Shown here in pieces: positions 42,888-51,434 of a stretch of DNA of 64,000 bases. This stretch comes from JAPPHA01 sp965242975 (lineage in GTDB: Bacteria > Pseudomonadota > Alphaproteobacteria > Rhodobacterales > Rhodobacteraceae): positions 5,952,001 through 6,016,000 of the forward strand of contig CBDETS010000007.1 of NCBI GenBank assembly GCA_965242975.1, written 5' to 3'. The stretch's first letter is position 1. Each line of letters begins with the position of its first letter. The notes beneath the pieces are model-generated. The model made no database searches, had not been told where the DNA came from, and saw only the letters and a list, made by a program, of their open reading frames with translations. The position numbers and the translations under genes are program-made.

Positions 42888-44096
42888 ATGGTGCGGAACG
42901 AACCCACCTTCCGGCCCCGGCTCACCATCCCGCGGTACCATTCGCTAGACCGGTTGCGGGCGGTCGTGATGATGCTCGGAGTGGTCCGGCACTCGGCGAT
43001 GAGCTACGAACCCGTCGTTTTCGCGGGGTGGCCTTACCGGGACGCGCATGCCGACATCCTCGTTCACTGGTTGATCGTCTTTATCCGGGTTCTCCAGTTG
43101 CCGATTTTCTTCGCAATTGCGGGTTTCTTCGCGGCATATCTGGTCGAAACCCGCGGTGTCCGGGCCTTTCTGCGGCAGCGATGGAGTCGGATCGGGGTGC
43201 CGTTCCTGGTGGCCTGGCCTGTACTGGCGGTCACGATGTACTTCGTCGTGCCGTTCGCTTCCCGGTTCAGTACCGTCCCGCCGACCCACGCCTACAACCT
43301 GGAGCAGATCACGTCGTCCGACGCGTTGCGTTACATGTTCCTGCATCTGTGGTTTCTCTACCACCTGATGATCCTGTGCGTGGTTGCAGGCGCACTGAGC
43401 GTACTCGCTCACCGGATTCCTGCAGACATCCGCGCTCGTATGCTGGACCTCCTCGCGCGCCTCGTGCACCGAGGGGGTATCGGGGTGCTGGCCCTGCTGG
43501 CGGGCGTCTTGTTGTTCCCGATGCAGTCGTGGGCAATTGACTACTACGCAGGCCCTCTCCCGCCCCTGCGCCTGCTGGGACTGTTCGGCCTTTTCTTCGC
43601 ATTCGGTTGGTTGCTTTTCTGCCGCCGCGAGGTTCTGGAAGGCTTCGAGCGCCCCGTGTGGATCTTCCTCGCCGCCGGGTTCATATGCTTCGTTGGTTAC
43701 CTCGTCTTCTTCGAACTCGGCTGCAACCCCAATCCGGGTCGGACCTGCTCCGGGACTTCGGTGGTCCTTCATCTGGGGGCGGTAGTTTTCCTTTCGCTGT
43801 CCATGTGGTTCCTGGCCTATGGCCTGTTCGGACTGTTCCTTCGCTACATGAACCATCCGAGCCCCCGCTGGCGCTATATGGCGGACGCCTCCTACTGGAT
43901 CTACATCGTCCACGTGCCGTTGGTCATCGTGCTGCCCCTTCTCCTGGTGAACGTGTCGGCACCGGGGATCGTCAAGGCCGCACTGGTCGTGACCATGGCA
44001 ACAGGGCTCATCCTGGTAACCTACCGATACTTCGTGCGTTCGACGTTCATCGGGGAACAGCTGAATGGTCGCCGCTTTCCGCTGGCCACACCTTGA
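42888..44096 (+). CDS. Membrane acyltransferase (acyltransferase-3/OpgC-like)
   Basis: A 402-residue polytopic membrane protein with about ten hydrophobic segments. The ATG at 42888 lies one base after the P450 stop, so the genes are almost surely co-translated. Family blocks are the N-terminal YHSLDRLRAVVMMLGVVRHS with the conserved histidine, RWSRIGVPFLVAWP near residue 100, the WFLYHLMIL block near residue 160, and SYWIYIVHVPLVIVLPLLL near the C-terminus. Acyltransferase-3 proteins move acyl groups from the cytoplasm onto extracytoplasmic sugars or lipids. Here the acceptor may be a P450 product or a surface glucan. Confidence 0.85.
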   Translation: MVRNEPTFRPRLTIPRYHSLDRLRAVVMMLGVVRHSAMSYEPVVFAGWPYRDAHADILVHWLIVFIRVLQLPIFFAIAGFFAAYLVETRGVRAFLRQRWSRIGVPFLVAWPVLAVTMYFVVPFASRFSTVPPTHAYNLEQITSSDALRYMFLHLWFLYHLMILCVVAGALSVLAHRIPADIRARMLDLLARLVHRGGIGVLALLAGVLLFPMQSWAIDYYAGPLPPLRLLGLFGLFFAFGWLLFCRREVLEGFERPVWIFLAAGFICFVGYLVFFELGCNPNPGRTCSGTSVVLHLGAVVFLSLSMWFLAYGLFGLFLRYMNHPSPRWRYMADASYWIYIVHVPLVIVLPLLLVNVSAPGIVKAALVVTMATGLILVTYRYFVRSTFIGEQLNGRRFPLATP

Positions 44097-44370
44097 GCAC
44101 CTCCGTTTCAAGGCCCCGTCGCATCGCTTCGCCGCCTGCCAAATACGCTTCGCCACGTCCGCCGACACACGGCAGGCAATACACGCTTTCAACTTGCAGA
44201 ATGCGGCCATGCCGAGCGGGAGTCGAACCCGCTGGATCGCGGTGAAGGTCTTTCGGCTCATTGCCTCCCCGTTTCCGGGACGTCGCCTGGCGAAGACCGT
44301 GGAAGACGGGAGCGGCCGGGGGCAGGGCGCCAATCCGGACGTGAGCATTGATTCCAGAGGCGGCGCTTCG

Positions 44371-46011
44371 ATGGACAGTGATCTCACGGACAAGACCGGC
44401 TTCACGCCGTTGCCAAAGCGGCAAGCCAAGGCGTCGATGACCTGCGTGGTGCTGGCCATGTTCCTGGGCGCGCTGAGCCAGACTGTGGTCGCCACGACGA
44501 TGCCCCTCATCATCGCCGACCTCGGCGGATTCGACCGCTACACCTGGGCTGCAACCTCGTACTTGGTCGCGGTCACACTCGCGTTTCCGATCGTCGGGAG
44601 GTTGAGCGACATCTATGGGCGCCGGCTGTTGCTGTTGCTGGGTCTGGCGATTTTTGCCATCGGCTCGATCCTTCTGGGCTTCAGTGAATCGATGACTCAG
44701 GTCGTGGGGTACCGCGCCGTGCAGGGTGTTGGCGGAGGCACCATCATAACCTGCTGCTACGTGTCCGTCGCCGATCTCTATCCGCCGGAAGAACGGGGCA
44801 AGTCTCATGGGCTTCTGGGCGCCGTTTACGGTGCATCCTTTGTGGTCGGGCCAGTGCTTGGCGGATTTCTTGCCGATGCCCTGTCGTGGCAATGGGTGTT
44901 CTTTGTGGTCGGATTGGCCGCAATTCCGGTGTTTCTGTTGACAGTGAAGGTGTTTCCGACGCCCGTCTCACTTCCCGAGAATCGCGACCTCGATCTGGCC
45001 GGCATGGTTGCGCTCGTTTTGACCGTTGTGCCCCTGCTGATCGCCTTGTCTTCTGGGAGAGTGCAGTACGAACATGGATTGACGCTCGTCCTCGGAATGC
45101 TGCTGTTTTCACTGGCGATGAGCGTGATTTTCATTGCCGTCGAAGCACGGGCCAAGTCGCCGATCTTGCCCCTTTCGCTCCATGCGGATCCTGTGTTCGG
45201 TCTTTCCGTCATCATCATGTTGCTGCTCAGCTTCGGGCTGTATGGAAGTGTCCTGTTCCTTCCCCTGTCGTTCCAGGTCGTATTCGGATTTTCGGCTGCG
45301 CGCAGCGGTGCCCTGCTCGCCCCGATGTTGTTGGGCATGGTTGTGGGAGGGGTCGTGGCGGGACAAGTCCTTTCCAGGGCCGCCGGCTTGTATCGGATTC
45401 AGACGATGTTCTGTGCGGCGCTCATGACCGTCGGACTGTTCCTCCTTTCCACGCCGGACGCCACGGCCAGCGTTGTTCCGAGCCTGATCTACATTGTGTC
45501 GGCAGGGATCGGGATTGGCGGCATCGTGGTGACGCTTACCGTTGGCGTGCAGAATCACGTTCCGTTCGCCATCGTGGGAGTGGCGACGTCGACCTTGCAA
45601 TTCTACCGGTCTGTCGGCGGGGTCGTAGGTCTGGCAGTGCTGGGCGCGGTGCTGGCAACACGATTCTCTTCGAGCCTGGATATGGTCGTGCCAGAAACGG
45701 CGAAGGCCGCGCTCGCCGTGGGTCAGTTCGAAGAGTTGCAGAACGACCCTCGGGCCCTCATGGATTCCGCCACGGCGGACCGGCTGATGTCCGATCTGGT
45801 AACGTCCGCCCCCGCCGATGGCGCGGCGATGGCGCAGGAGTTGCTGGACGCCCTTGGCGCCGCGTTAAGGGAAGCACTTGACGTCGTTTTCGTGGCTGCC
45901 TCGGTCACAGCAGCCCTGTCATTTGTATTCGCCATGTTTTTCCGTGGACCTGTTCGTTCGGATACCGCACCCGGCGGCACGGCCGACACCGACAGCGAAC
46001 AGAAACCGTAG
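44371..46011 (+). CDS. MFS drug exporter, 14-TM DHA2 family
   Basis: A 546-residue transporter. The ATG at 44371 gives the proper cytoplasmic N-terminus; the open frame begins about 100 codons earlier but that part looks non-coding. Blocks include FLGALSQTVVATTMPLIIAD with the DHA2 motif D1, the motif-A GRLSDIYGRRLLLL near residue 72, and the motif-C-like GLLGAVYGASFVVGPVLGG near residue 150. About fourteen membrane segments fit the EmrB/QacA group. It is co-directional with the P450 and acyltransferase genes, separated by 274 bases, and may export their product. Confidence 0.9.
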   Translation: MDSDLTDKTGFTPLPKRQAKASMTCVVLAMFLGALSQTVVATTMPLIIADLGGFDRYTWAATSYLVAVTLAFPIVGRLSDIYGRRLLLLLGLAIFAIGSILLGFSESMTQVVGYRAVQGVGGGTIITCCYVSVADLYPPEERGKSHGLLGAVYGASFVVGPVLGGFLADALSWQWVFFVVGLAAIPVFLLTVKVFPTPVSLPENRDLDLAGMVALVLTVVPLLIALSSGRVQYEHGLTLVLGMLLFSLAMSVIFIAVEARAKSPILPLSLHADPVFGLSVIIMLLLSFGLYGSVLFLPLSFQVVFGFSAARSGALLAPMLLGMVVGGVVAGQVLSRAAGLYRIQTMFCAALMTVGLFLLSTPDATASVVPSLIYIVSAGIGIGGIVVTLTVGVQNHVPFAIVGVATSTLQFYRSVGGVVGLAVLGAVLATRFSSSLDMVVPETAKAALAVGQFEELQNDPRALMDSATADRLMSDLVTSAPADGAAMAQELLDALGAALREALDVVFVAASVTAALSFVFAMFFRGPVRSDTAPGGTADTDSEQKP

Positions 46012-46576
46012 CACCAACATGACCCGGGCGTTCTCGCCCCGCCTCATCGACGTGTACCGAGCTGGCCTTGCCGGGCCGGGTTCCGGCTTTCCGAAACTCC
46101 CCGGTCGCAGTGGCCGTGTGAGCGACGGGATTCCGGGACGACGTGTGCGCGTCGCCGGAACCCGGGGGCAGCCTTGTGGTTGACTGACACGCACGGCGAA
46201 TTCCGGTCAATCCGTACCGCGCGGCGGTCGTGAAACCACATCGCCGATTCTCGCGGCTGGAGGTGGGCGGAAAGATGGTTCGCGGTCCCTTCTTGCTGTA
46301 GGGCAAAGACAGGTGCCCGTCGCGGTCGCGAGGCTCGGAGCGGACGCGACGCATCCCGAGTTGGGAGAGGTCCGGCTCAGGGCTGATTGTCCGAATCTCC
46401 GGCCGCACACCTTGGGGTTTGATGCCAATCCCGTTTGCCTGGTGACCGGATTTCCGAATTCGTCGCCTATTTCGGGTTGAAACGTTGCGGCGGTGAAGGC
46501 AAACCGGACCGGTCGTCCGGATGTCGTGCGTACCGCGTGGCTCCGGACGAGTTTTCATGAAGTTCGGAGAATATCT
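46012..46576. other. Gap with no gene seen
   Basis: About 560 bases. Open frames on both strands are rich in Arg, Pro and Ser and have no recognisable content. The region presumably contains the promoter of the MATE gene. Confidence 0.4.
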
Positions 46577-47959
46577 GTGCACAGCTCGACACAAACTGGC
46601 TGGCTCGGACACTTCCGTGCAACTGTAGCCCTCAGTTTGCCACTCATTGGCATCCACATTGCCCAAATGCTCACGCATACGACCGATGTCGTCATGCTTG
46701 GCTGGTACGGAGTGGACGAACTGGCGGCAACGGTATTGGCTTCGGAACTCTACTTCGTCGTGTACCTCGTCGGTATTGGAACCGCCCAGGCCGTCATGCC
46801 CATGATCGCGAACGCACAGGGTGCCGACGATTCCGATCGTATCAGGCGGGTGTTCCGGATGGGAACCTGGATCACGGTCTCCTATGCGGCAGCCGTCTTG
46901 CCCGTTCTTCTGCTGGCCGAGCCGCTGTTGGTCGCGCTCGGGCAGTCGTCACACCTGTCGGCGCTGGCGGGCGACTACATGCAGATTGCCGCCTGGAGCA
47001 TGGTTCCGGCGCTGCTTACTTCAGTGTTGAGATCACTGTTATCGGCGCTACGTCGGCCGGGAATCGCGTTGATCGCAATTCTTGCGGGGGCGGGCGCAAA
47101 TGCGCTGTGCAACTACGTTCTCATATTCGGGAACTGGGGTGCGCCTGAACTTGGGATTCGGGGCGCCGCAATCGCTACCGTAGTGACCGGAGTGCTGACT
47201 ACCGGAGTCCTCGTCTACACTGCCCGATGGATCCCGGAGGCAAGTGGACGAGGGCTGTTCAAGAGATTACTGAAACCGAACTGGCCAGTGTTTCGGGAAG
47301 TGTTCCGCCTCGGTTGGCCGATCGGGCTTACCCTGCTCGCCGAAGCCGGTCTTTTCTCGGCTTCGAAAGTCATGGTCGGTTGGCTCGGGACAATTCCTCT
47401 GGCCGCGCACGGAATCGTCCTGCAAGTCGTTGCCATCTGCTTCATGGTTCCTTTGGGTCTCTCCAGTGCCGGGACAATTCGTGCAGGCTTCGCGGCAGGA
47501 CAACGTGACTACGCCGGACTGAGACGAGGTTCACTGGCAACCCTGGCACTTTCGATGGTGATCGCTCTGGTGGCCGTTACCTTGTTCCTGGTTTTTCCAG
47601 ACCAGCTCGTGCGCTTGTTTCTCGATCGGTCCCACCCGGAGACGGGGAGAATTGTCGAAATCGGAGTCACTCTCTTTCTGGTGGCGGCCGTTTTCCAGGT
47701 CTTCGATTGCCTGCAAGTCGTCATTCTGGGCATTCTCCGCGGCATGGAAGACACCAAGGTCCCGATGATCCTCGTGGCGACATCGTACTGGCTGGTCGGA
47801 ACGCCGATGTGTCTCGTGCTCGGATTTCACCTTGAGTTCGGAGCAGCTGGAATCTGGGCAGGGTTGGCAACAGGACTGTGCATGGCAGCTGCCGCGCTGT
47901 CGGCGAGACTCTGGTCGCGGCTTGGCGCCCTCGCCCCGGGTGTGGTGAATTCACCGTGA
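46577..47959 (+). CDS. MATE family efflux transporter
   Basis: A 460-residue, twelve-segment exporter. GTG at 46577 is chosen because GGAGA lies seven bases upstream and the resulting length fits the family; the frame extends 28 codons further. Typical blocks are VALSLPLIGIHIAQMLTHTT, DVVMLGWYGVDELAA near residue 38, and in the second half FRLGWPIGLTLLAEAGLFSA, with GILRGMEDTKVPMI near residue 390. The two-bundle repeat is evident. NorM-type members use sodium or proton gradients to expel cationic drugs and metabolites. No local partner. Confidence 0.92.
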   Translation: MHSSTQTGWLGHFRATVALSLPLIGIHIAQMLTHTTDVVMLGWYGVDELAATVLASELYFVVYLVGIGTAQAVMPMIANAQGADDSDRIRRVFRMGTWITVSYAAAVLPVLLLAEPLLVALGQSSHLSALAGDYMQIAAWSMVPALLTSVLRSLLSALRRPGIALIAILAGAGANALCNYVLIFGNWGAPELGIRGAAIATVVTGVLTTGVLVYTARWIPEASGRGLFKRLLKPNWPVFREVFRLGWPIGLTLLAEAGLFSASKVMVGWLGTIPLAAHGIVLQVVAICFMVPLGLSSAGTIRAGFAAGQRDYAGLRRGSLATLALSMVIALVAVTLFLVFPDQLVRLFLDRSHPETGRIVEIGVTLFLVAAVFQVFDCLQVVILGILRGMEDTKVPMILVATSYWLVGTPMCLVLGFHLEFGAAGIWAGLATGLCMAAAALSARLWSRLGALAPGVVNSP

Positions 47960-48109
47960 TTCGAACCGGGGCCACGGTACCGCGTTTCACCCGCGATGGC
48001 ATGTTCATCGTGCGCAAATCCTCTTCCCCGGGCCCGTTGCGTCTGTGATCGTGAATGATGCAACCGCTTGCGTAAAGACAGGTGAACGAATACTCGTTCC
48101 GGAAGCAAA

Positions 48110-48186
48110 GGCCCCTTAGCTCAACTGGATAGAGCAGCTGACTTCTAATCAGCAGGTTCGGGGTTCGAGTCCTCGAGGGGTCACCA
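48110..48186 (+). tRNA. tRNA-Arg (anticodon UCU)
   Basis: A complete cloverleaf of 77 bases including encoded CCA. The acceptor GGCCCCT pairs with AGGGGTC (one G-U). The D-arm starts GCTC. The anticodon stem GCTGA/TCAGC flanks loop CTTCTAA with anticodon TCT at 48144-48146. The T-arm is CGGGG-TTCGAGT-CCTCG. The discriminator is A at 48183. It would decode AGA and AGG, rare codons in GC-rich genomes. No integrase or repeated tRNA end was seen beside it. Confidence 0.95.
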
Positions 48187-48536
48187 ATTCTCCCGCGCCG
48201 CCGCGCCGTGAATTGGGATCAAATTACAGGCTTCCAATTCGGGCCGGTTGCCGTATCCTTCGAACGAACGCAGTGTCGGTTCGCGGCACGTGTTGAGTCC
48301 GTGGTTGACCGACGCCTTGTCGACGTGCCGATCCACGTGGACGATCAGATTCACGGCCTGCCGGACGCAGGGGAATTCGGGCGGTGCAAGGCCAGGGCCT
48401 GTTACCGGAAACGAGCAGACCGACGGTTGCGACGGGCTCGACCGCGGTCCCCGGGCGGGGGACAGTGATCGCTGACATCGGGGGCCTCTGGTCGCGACCG
48501 CGCTGTCCAACGATTGAAGACAAGGAAGGCGAGGCC
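48187..48536. other. Gap between tRNA-Arg and the BKACE gene, no gene seen
   Basis: About 350 bases. Both strands have open frames of 70-120 codons, but their composition is not protein-like and they overlap each other. A promoter for the downstream enzyme gene is expected here. Confidence 0.4.
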
Positions 48537-49391
48537 ATGTCCGAACCGTCGAGTCCGTGTATTGTCTGCGTTGCGATCACGGGTTCGTTGCCGACCAAGG
48601 AAAACAACCCGGCCGTACCGATTTCGATCGATGAACAGGTTGAGAGTTGCCAGCAATCGTTCGAGGCCGGTGCGACGATTGCCCATTGTCACGTCCGAAA
48701 TGACGACCAGTCGCCGACGTCGGATCCCGATAGGTTCATGTGCCTCAAGGAAGGACTTGAAAAGCATTGTCCGGACATGATCATCCAGTTCTCGACCGGC
48801 GGGCGAAGTGGTACCGGCCGGGAACGCGGAGGTATGCTTCCGCTTGGCCCGCACATGGCTTCGCTTTCCGTGGGCTCGTGCAACTTTCCGACAAGGATCT
48901 ACGAAAACAGTCCGGAACTCGTCGACTGGTTGGCAGAGGAAATGAGGCATTATGGCGTCCGGCCGGAAATCGAAGCTTTCGATCTGGGTCACGTCTTTCA
49001 GGCTGCGACAATGGTCGAAGACGGGAGACTTCCTTCCAACATCCACATCCAGTTCGTCATGGGGGTCAAGAACGCGATGCCCGTGGACCGGGAAGCATTT
49101 GACTTTTTCGTTCGAACACGTGAACGCCTGTTGCCGGAAGCCACATGGTGTGCCGCGGGTATCGGGGCCGGCCAGATAATCGTCAATGAGTGGTGCATCC
49201 GGGAAGGCGGACACGTCCGGACGGGTCTGGAGGACAATGTCAGGCTGGACCGTACGACTTTGGCACCCTCGAATGCCGCGCTCGTTGAGCGTGCCACGGA
49301 ACTCTGCAAACAATTCGATCGTCCGGTTGCGACAGCGGCGGAAGCCCGAAGCATTCTCAAGCTGAAACTGCGCCCTGCCGGACTATTTTGA
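48537..49391 (+). CDS. Beta-keto acid cleavage enzyme (BKACE) family protein
   Basis: A 284-residue TIM-barrel enzyme. The ATG at 48537 follows AAGGAAGGCGAGG. Zinc ligands are in ATIAHCHVRNDDQSP (H-x-H, about residues 47-49), with a conserved Glu later in PEIEAFDLGHVFQAATMVED. Other blocks are IQFSTGGRSGTGRERGG and VGSCNFPTRIYENSP. These match the 3-keto-5-aminohexanoate cleavage (Kce) superfamily, which joins acetyl-CoA to a beta-keto acid to give acetoacetate and an acyl-CoA. The substrate may be a lysine-, carnitine- or betaine-derived keto acid; pocket residues are not enough for me to decide. It stands alone. Confidence 0.9.
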   Translation: MSEPSSPCIVCVAITGSLPTKENNPAVPISIDEQVESCQQSFEAGATIAHCHVRNDDQSPTSDPDRFMCLKEGLEKHCPDMIIQFSTGGRSGTGRERGGMLPLGPHMASLSVGSCNFPTRIYENSPELVDWLAEEMRHYGVRPEIEAFDLGHVFQAATMVEDGRLPSNIHIQFVMGVKNAMPVDREAFDFFVRTRERLLPEATWCAAGIGAGQIIVNEWCIREGGHVRTGLEDNVRLDRTTLAPSNAALVERATELCKQFDRPVATAAEARSILKLKLRPAGLF

Positions 49392-49552
49392 CGTTGCACT
49401 CGTGCTTGTTGTACGGTGGGCACAAGGAGTCACCCTGCATGCAGCTGTCGTGAGAACGGGGGATAGCCGCAGCAGCGTGAAAAAAGTTCCCTGGATGCAC
49501 CCGACTCAAGTGTCGGAGATTGACGAGTCCAAGGCAGGTTCCGGGCTTTCGT

Positions 49553-51316
49553 TCACCGGCCGGGAGTTTGGCCATGCGCTTCTACGCGAACCGTCACGAT
49601 GTCGGTGTCGTGATACTGCTGATGGCGAACCCATGACGCGAGGTGCCGCAACAGCCGGAGCGAGACTTCCTGTTCGATCGTGTCTTCCTCCGCGTGTTCG
49701 GCGAGTAGTGCAAGCCGATCCTGAATGTTTCCTCCACCCGTCAAGGCGACAAACTCGAGGATCGCGCCGTCGTCCTCCTTGCGCGCCGTGAGGAGCAAGC
49801 GCCGCCGCTCCGGTTCCTCTCCGGCGGCATCTTCCTTCCGCATGAGCGTCAGCAACGCCTCCTCGGAGACAGCATCGAGGCGGTCCGCCATCGCCGTATC
49901 CCAACCGCTACGGGATGCGAACGCCGCAAGACATTTCTTGATATTTTCCAGGGCCGAGATGTCCAGCTCAACTTCGACCCGGCTGTGGCGTGGTCTTGTC
50001 AACTCCGTAAAGAGGGTCATAATAATGGCCACGATGCCGCCTGCCACCATCCCGTTGTGCAGGTGAGGGCCGGCGAGCGCGGTTATGTACTCAGGGAACA
50101 CCACGCCGTTCTGGAAGCCAACACCGACCCAGAACGCGATACCGGCGATCGCGCCCTTGCGATAGTCGATCCCATCGTGAACGATTATCCTCATGCCGAT
50201 CACGAAGATGGTCGCCATCGTTACGGTGATGAAGGCTGCGACGACCGGACCCGGTATCGCCACGATCACGGCGAGCGCTTTGGGAAGGAACGCCAGCGCG
50301 ATGGCCACCACCCCGTAGGCGACCCCGACCCGGCGGGAGCTGATCCCGGTGAGTTCGATCATAGACGTGCCCGTTGGACGGAACCCGATCGGCATCGTTC
50401 CCGCGAGACCCGACATCAGATTGCCGGTCACGTCTGCGGCCACCGCGCCCTGCGTCGTTCGGAAGTCCACTGCCCGGGGTGGAGATCGGGACACGCGCTG
50501 GACGGCGACCGAGCCGCTGATCGTCTGGATCGTGCAGACCACGGCCATGAACAGAAATGCCGGAAGAAGGCCCCAGAAGGCCGGTCCCAGGTCGAGATCA
50601 ATGCCTGGCCACTCGGCCTTCGGAAGGCCGACCCACGAGGCCTGGGCGATACGGTCGACGTCGTAGAGACCGAACGCCCCGGCGACCATCGAACCGGCAA
50701 CGATGCCGATAACTGGTGCCCAGAGACGCAACGGGCCTTTCGCCTTCAGCACGATGGCGGAGATAACGATCAGGGTCGTGAGAGTGCTCAGCGGAGCCGC
50801 CGACGGCGGAGTCCCGGCCGGCACATTCTTCAACTGATCGAAGATGACCGGCATTACCGTGACCGGAGTCAGCATGAGGACCGTTCCCATGACAGTTGGC
50901 GTCAAAATCCGCCGAAACAGCGAGAGCCGCGCAGAGAACACGAACTGAAAGAGTGACAGGACGATCACCAAGACGGCAAGCAACGCTGGACCGCCCTCGG
51001 TCAGCGCGGCGATGCTGACCGCAATCGAGGCTCCCGACGTTCCCGTCACGAGGATGTAACCGGCGCCGATTCGTCCGACTCGAATCGCCTGCAGAATCGT
51101 GACCACCCCGCAGATCATGACAGACGCGGAGACCGCCCACAGCAGGAGCGATTCGGCTTGGTCCGCGGCCCGGAATACGACCGTCGGAATCAACACCGTG
51201 CCGGGAATGGCCAAGCCTGCGAGTTGTAGACTGAGACCACCCGCAAGCATCGCCGGAATTTTTTTGTCGGGATTACGGCCGGATTCGGAAGCAGTGTCGG
51301 ACGCGTCGGCGTTCAT
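49553..51316 (-). CDS. NCS2-type permease with C-terminal ATPase-like tail
   Basis: A 587-residue membrane protein. ATG 51316 is the most plausible start; the frame extends 54 codons upstream. Residues about 20-440 form the fourteen-segment NCS2 (uracil/xanthine permease, SLC23) core, with GYILVTGTSGASIAVSIAAL near residue 85 and VTGNLMSGLAGTMPIGFRPT near residue 300. Residues about 450-587 are soluble and read ADRLDAVSEEALLTLMRKED, then GAILEFVALTGGGNIQDRL. They recall RsbW/HATPase folds but lack the N-box Asn and D-x-G-x-G. The stop codon of the TRAP permease gene is 119 bases upstream, so it may share that transcript. Ligand unknown. Confidence 0.8.
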   Translation of the reverse strand: MNADASDTASESGRNPDKKIPAMLAGGLSLQLAGLAIPGTVLIPTVVFRAADQAESLLLWAVSASVMICGVVTILQAIRVGRIGAGYILVTGTSGASIAVSIAALTEGGPALLAVLVIVLSLFQFVFSARLSLFRRILTPTVMGTVLMLTPVTVMPVIFDQLKNVPAGTPPSAAPLSTLTTLIVISAIVLKAKGPLRLWAPVIGIVAGSMVAGAFGLYDVDRIAQASWVGLPKAEWPGIDLDLGPAFWGLLPAFLFMAVVCTIQTISGSVAVQRVSRSPPRAVDFRTTQGAVAADVTGNLMSGLAGTMPIGFRPTGTSMIELTGISSRRVGVAYGVVAIALAFLPKALAVIVAIPGPVVAAFITVTMATIFVIGMRIIVHDGIDYRKGAIAGIAFWVGVGFQNGVVFPEYITALAGPHLHNGMVAGGIVAIIMTLFTELTRPRHSRVEVELDISALENIKKCLAAFASRSGWDTAMADRLDAVSEEALLTLMRKEDAAGEEPERRRLLLTARKEDDGAILEFVALTGGGNIQDRLALLAEHAEEDTIEQEVSLRLLRHLASWVRHQQYHDTDIVTVRVEAHGQTPGR

Positions 51317-51434
51317 GTCTTTTGCATCTGTGAGGAACACGTCGAATCGACCGCCGTGAAACGGCATCGGGGAGAGTGACGGAGGCGGTCGGGTGTTGCC
51401 GTTTCGGTTTCGGAATCCTTGCGAAAAGATGACA

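Noticed and set aside
44213..44232. tRNA T-arm-like sequence on the minus strand (GCGGG-TTCGACT-CCCGC)
   Set aside because: No matching acceptor strand, D-arm or anticodon arm lies upstream, so it is not a tRNA gene. It could be a fragment or coincidence.
42945..44513. 522-codon minus-strand open frame
   Set aside because: It is antisense to the membrane acyltransferase, whose hydrophobic pattern is clear. The antisense product is hydrophilic and repetitive.
48110..48536. Integration (att) site at the tRNA-Arg 3' end
   Set aside because: No integrase gene and no second copy of the tRNA 3' end were found in the window.
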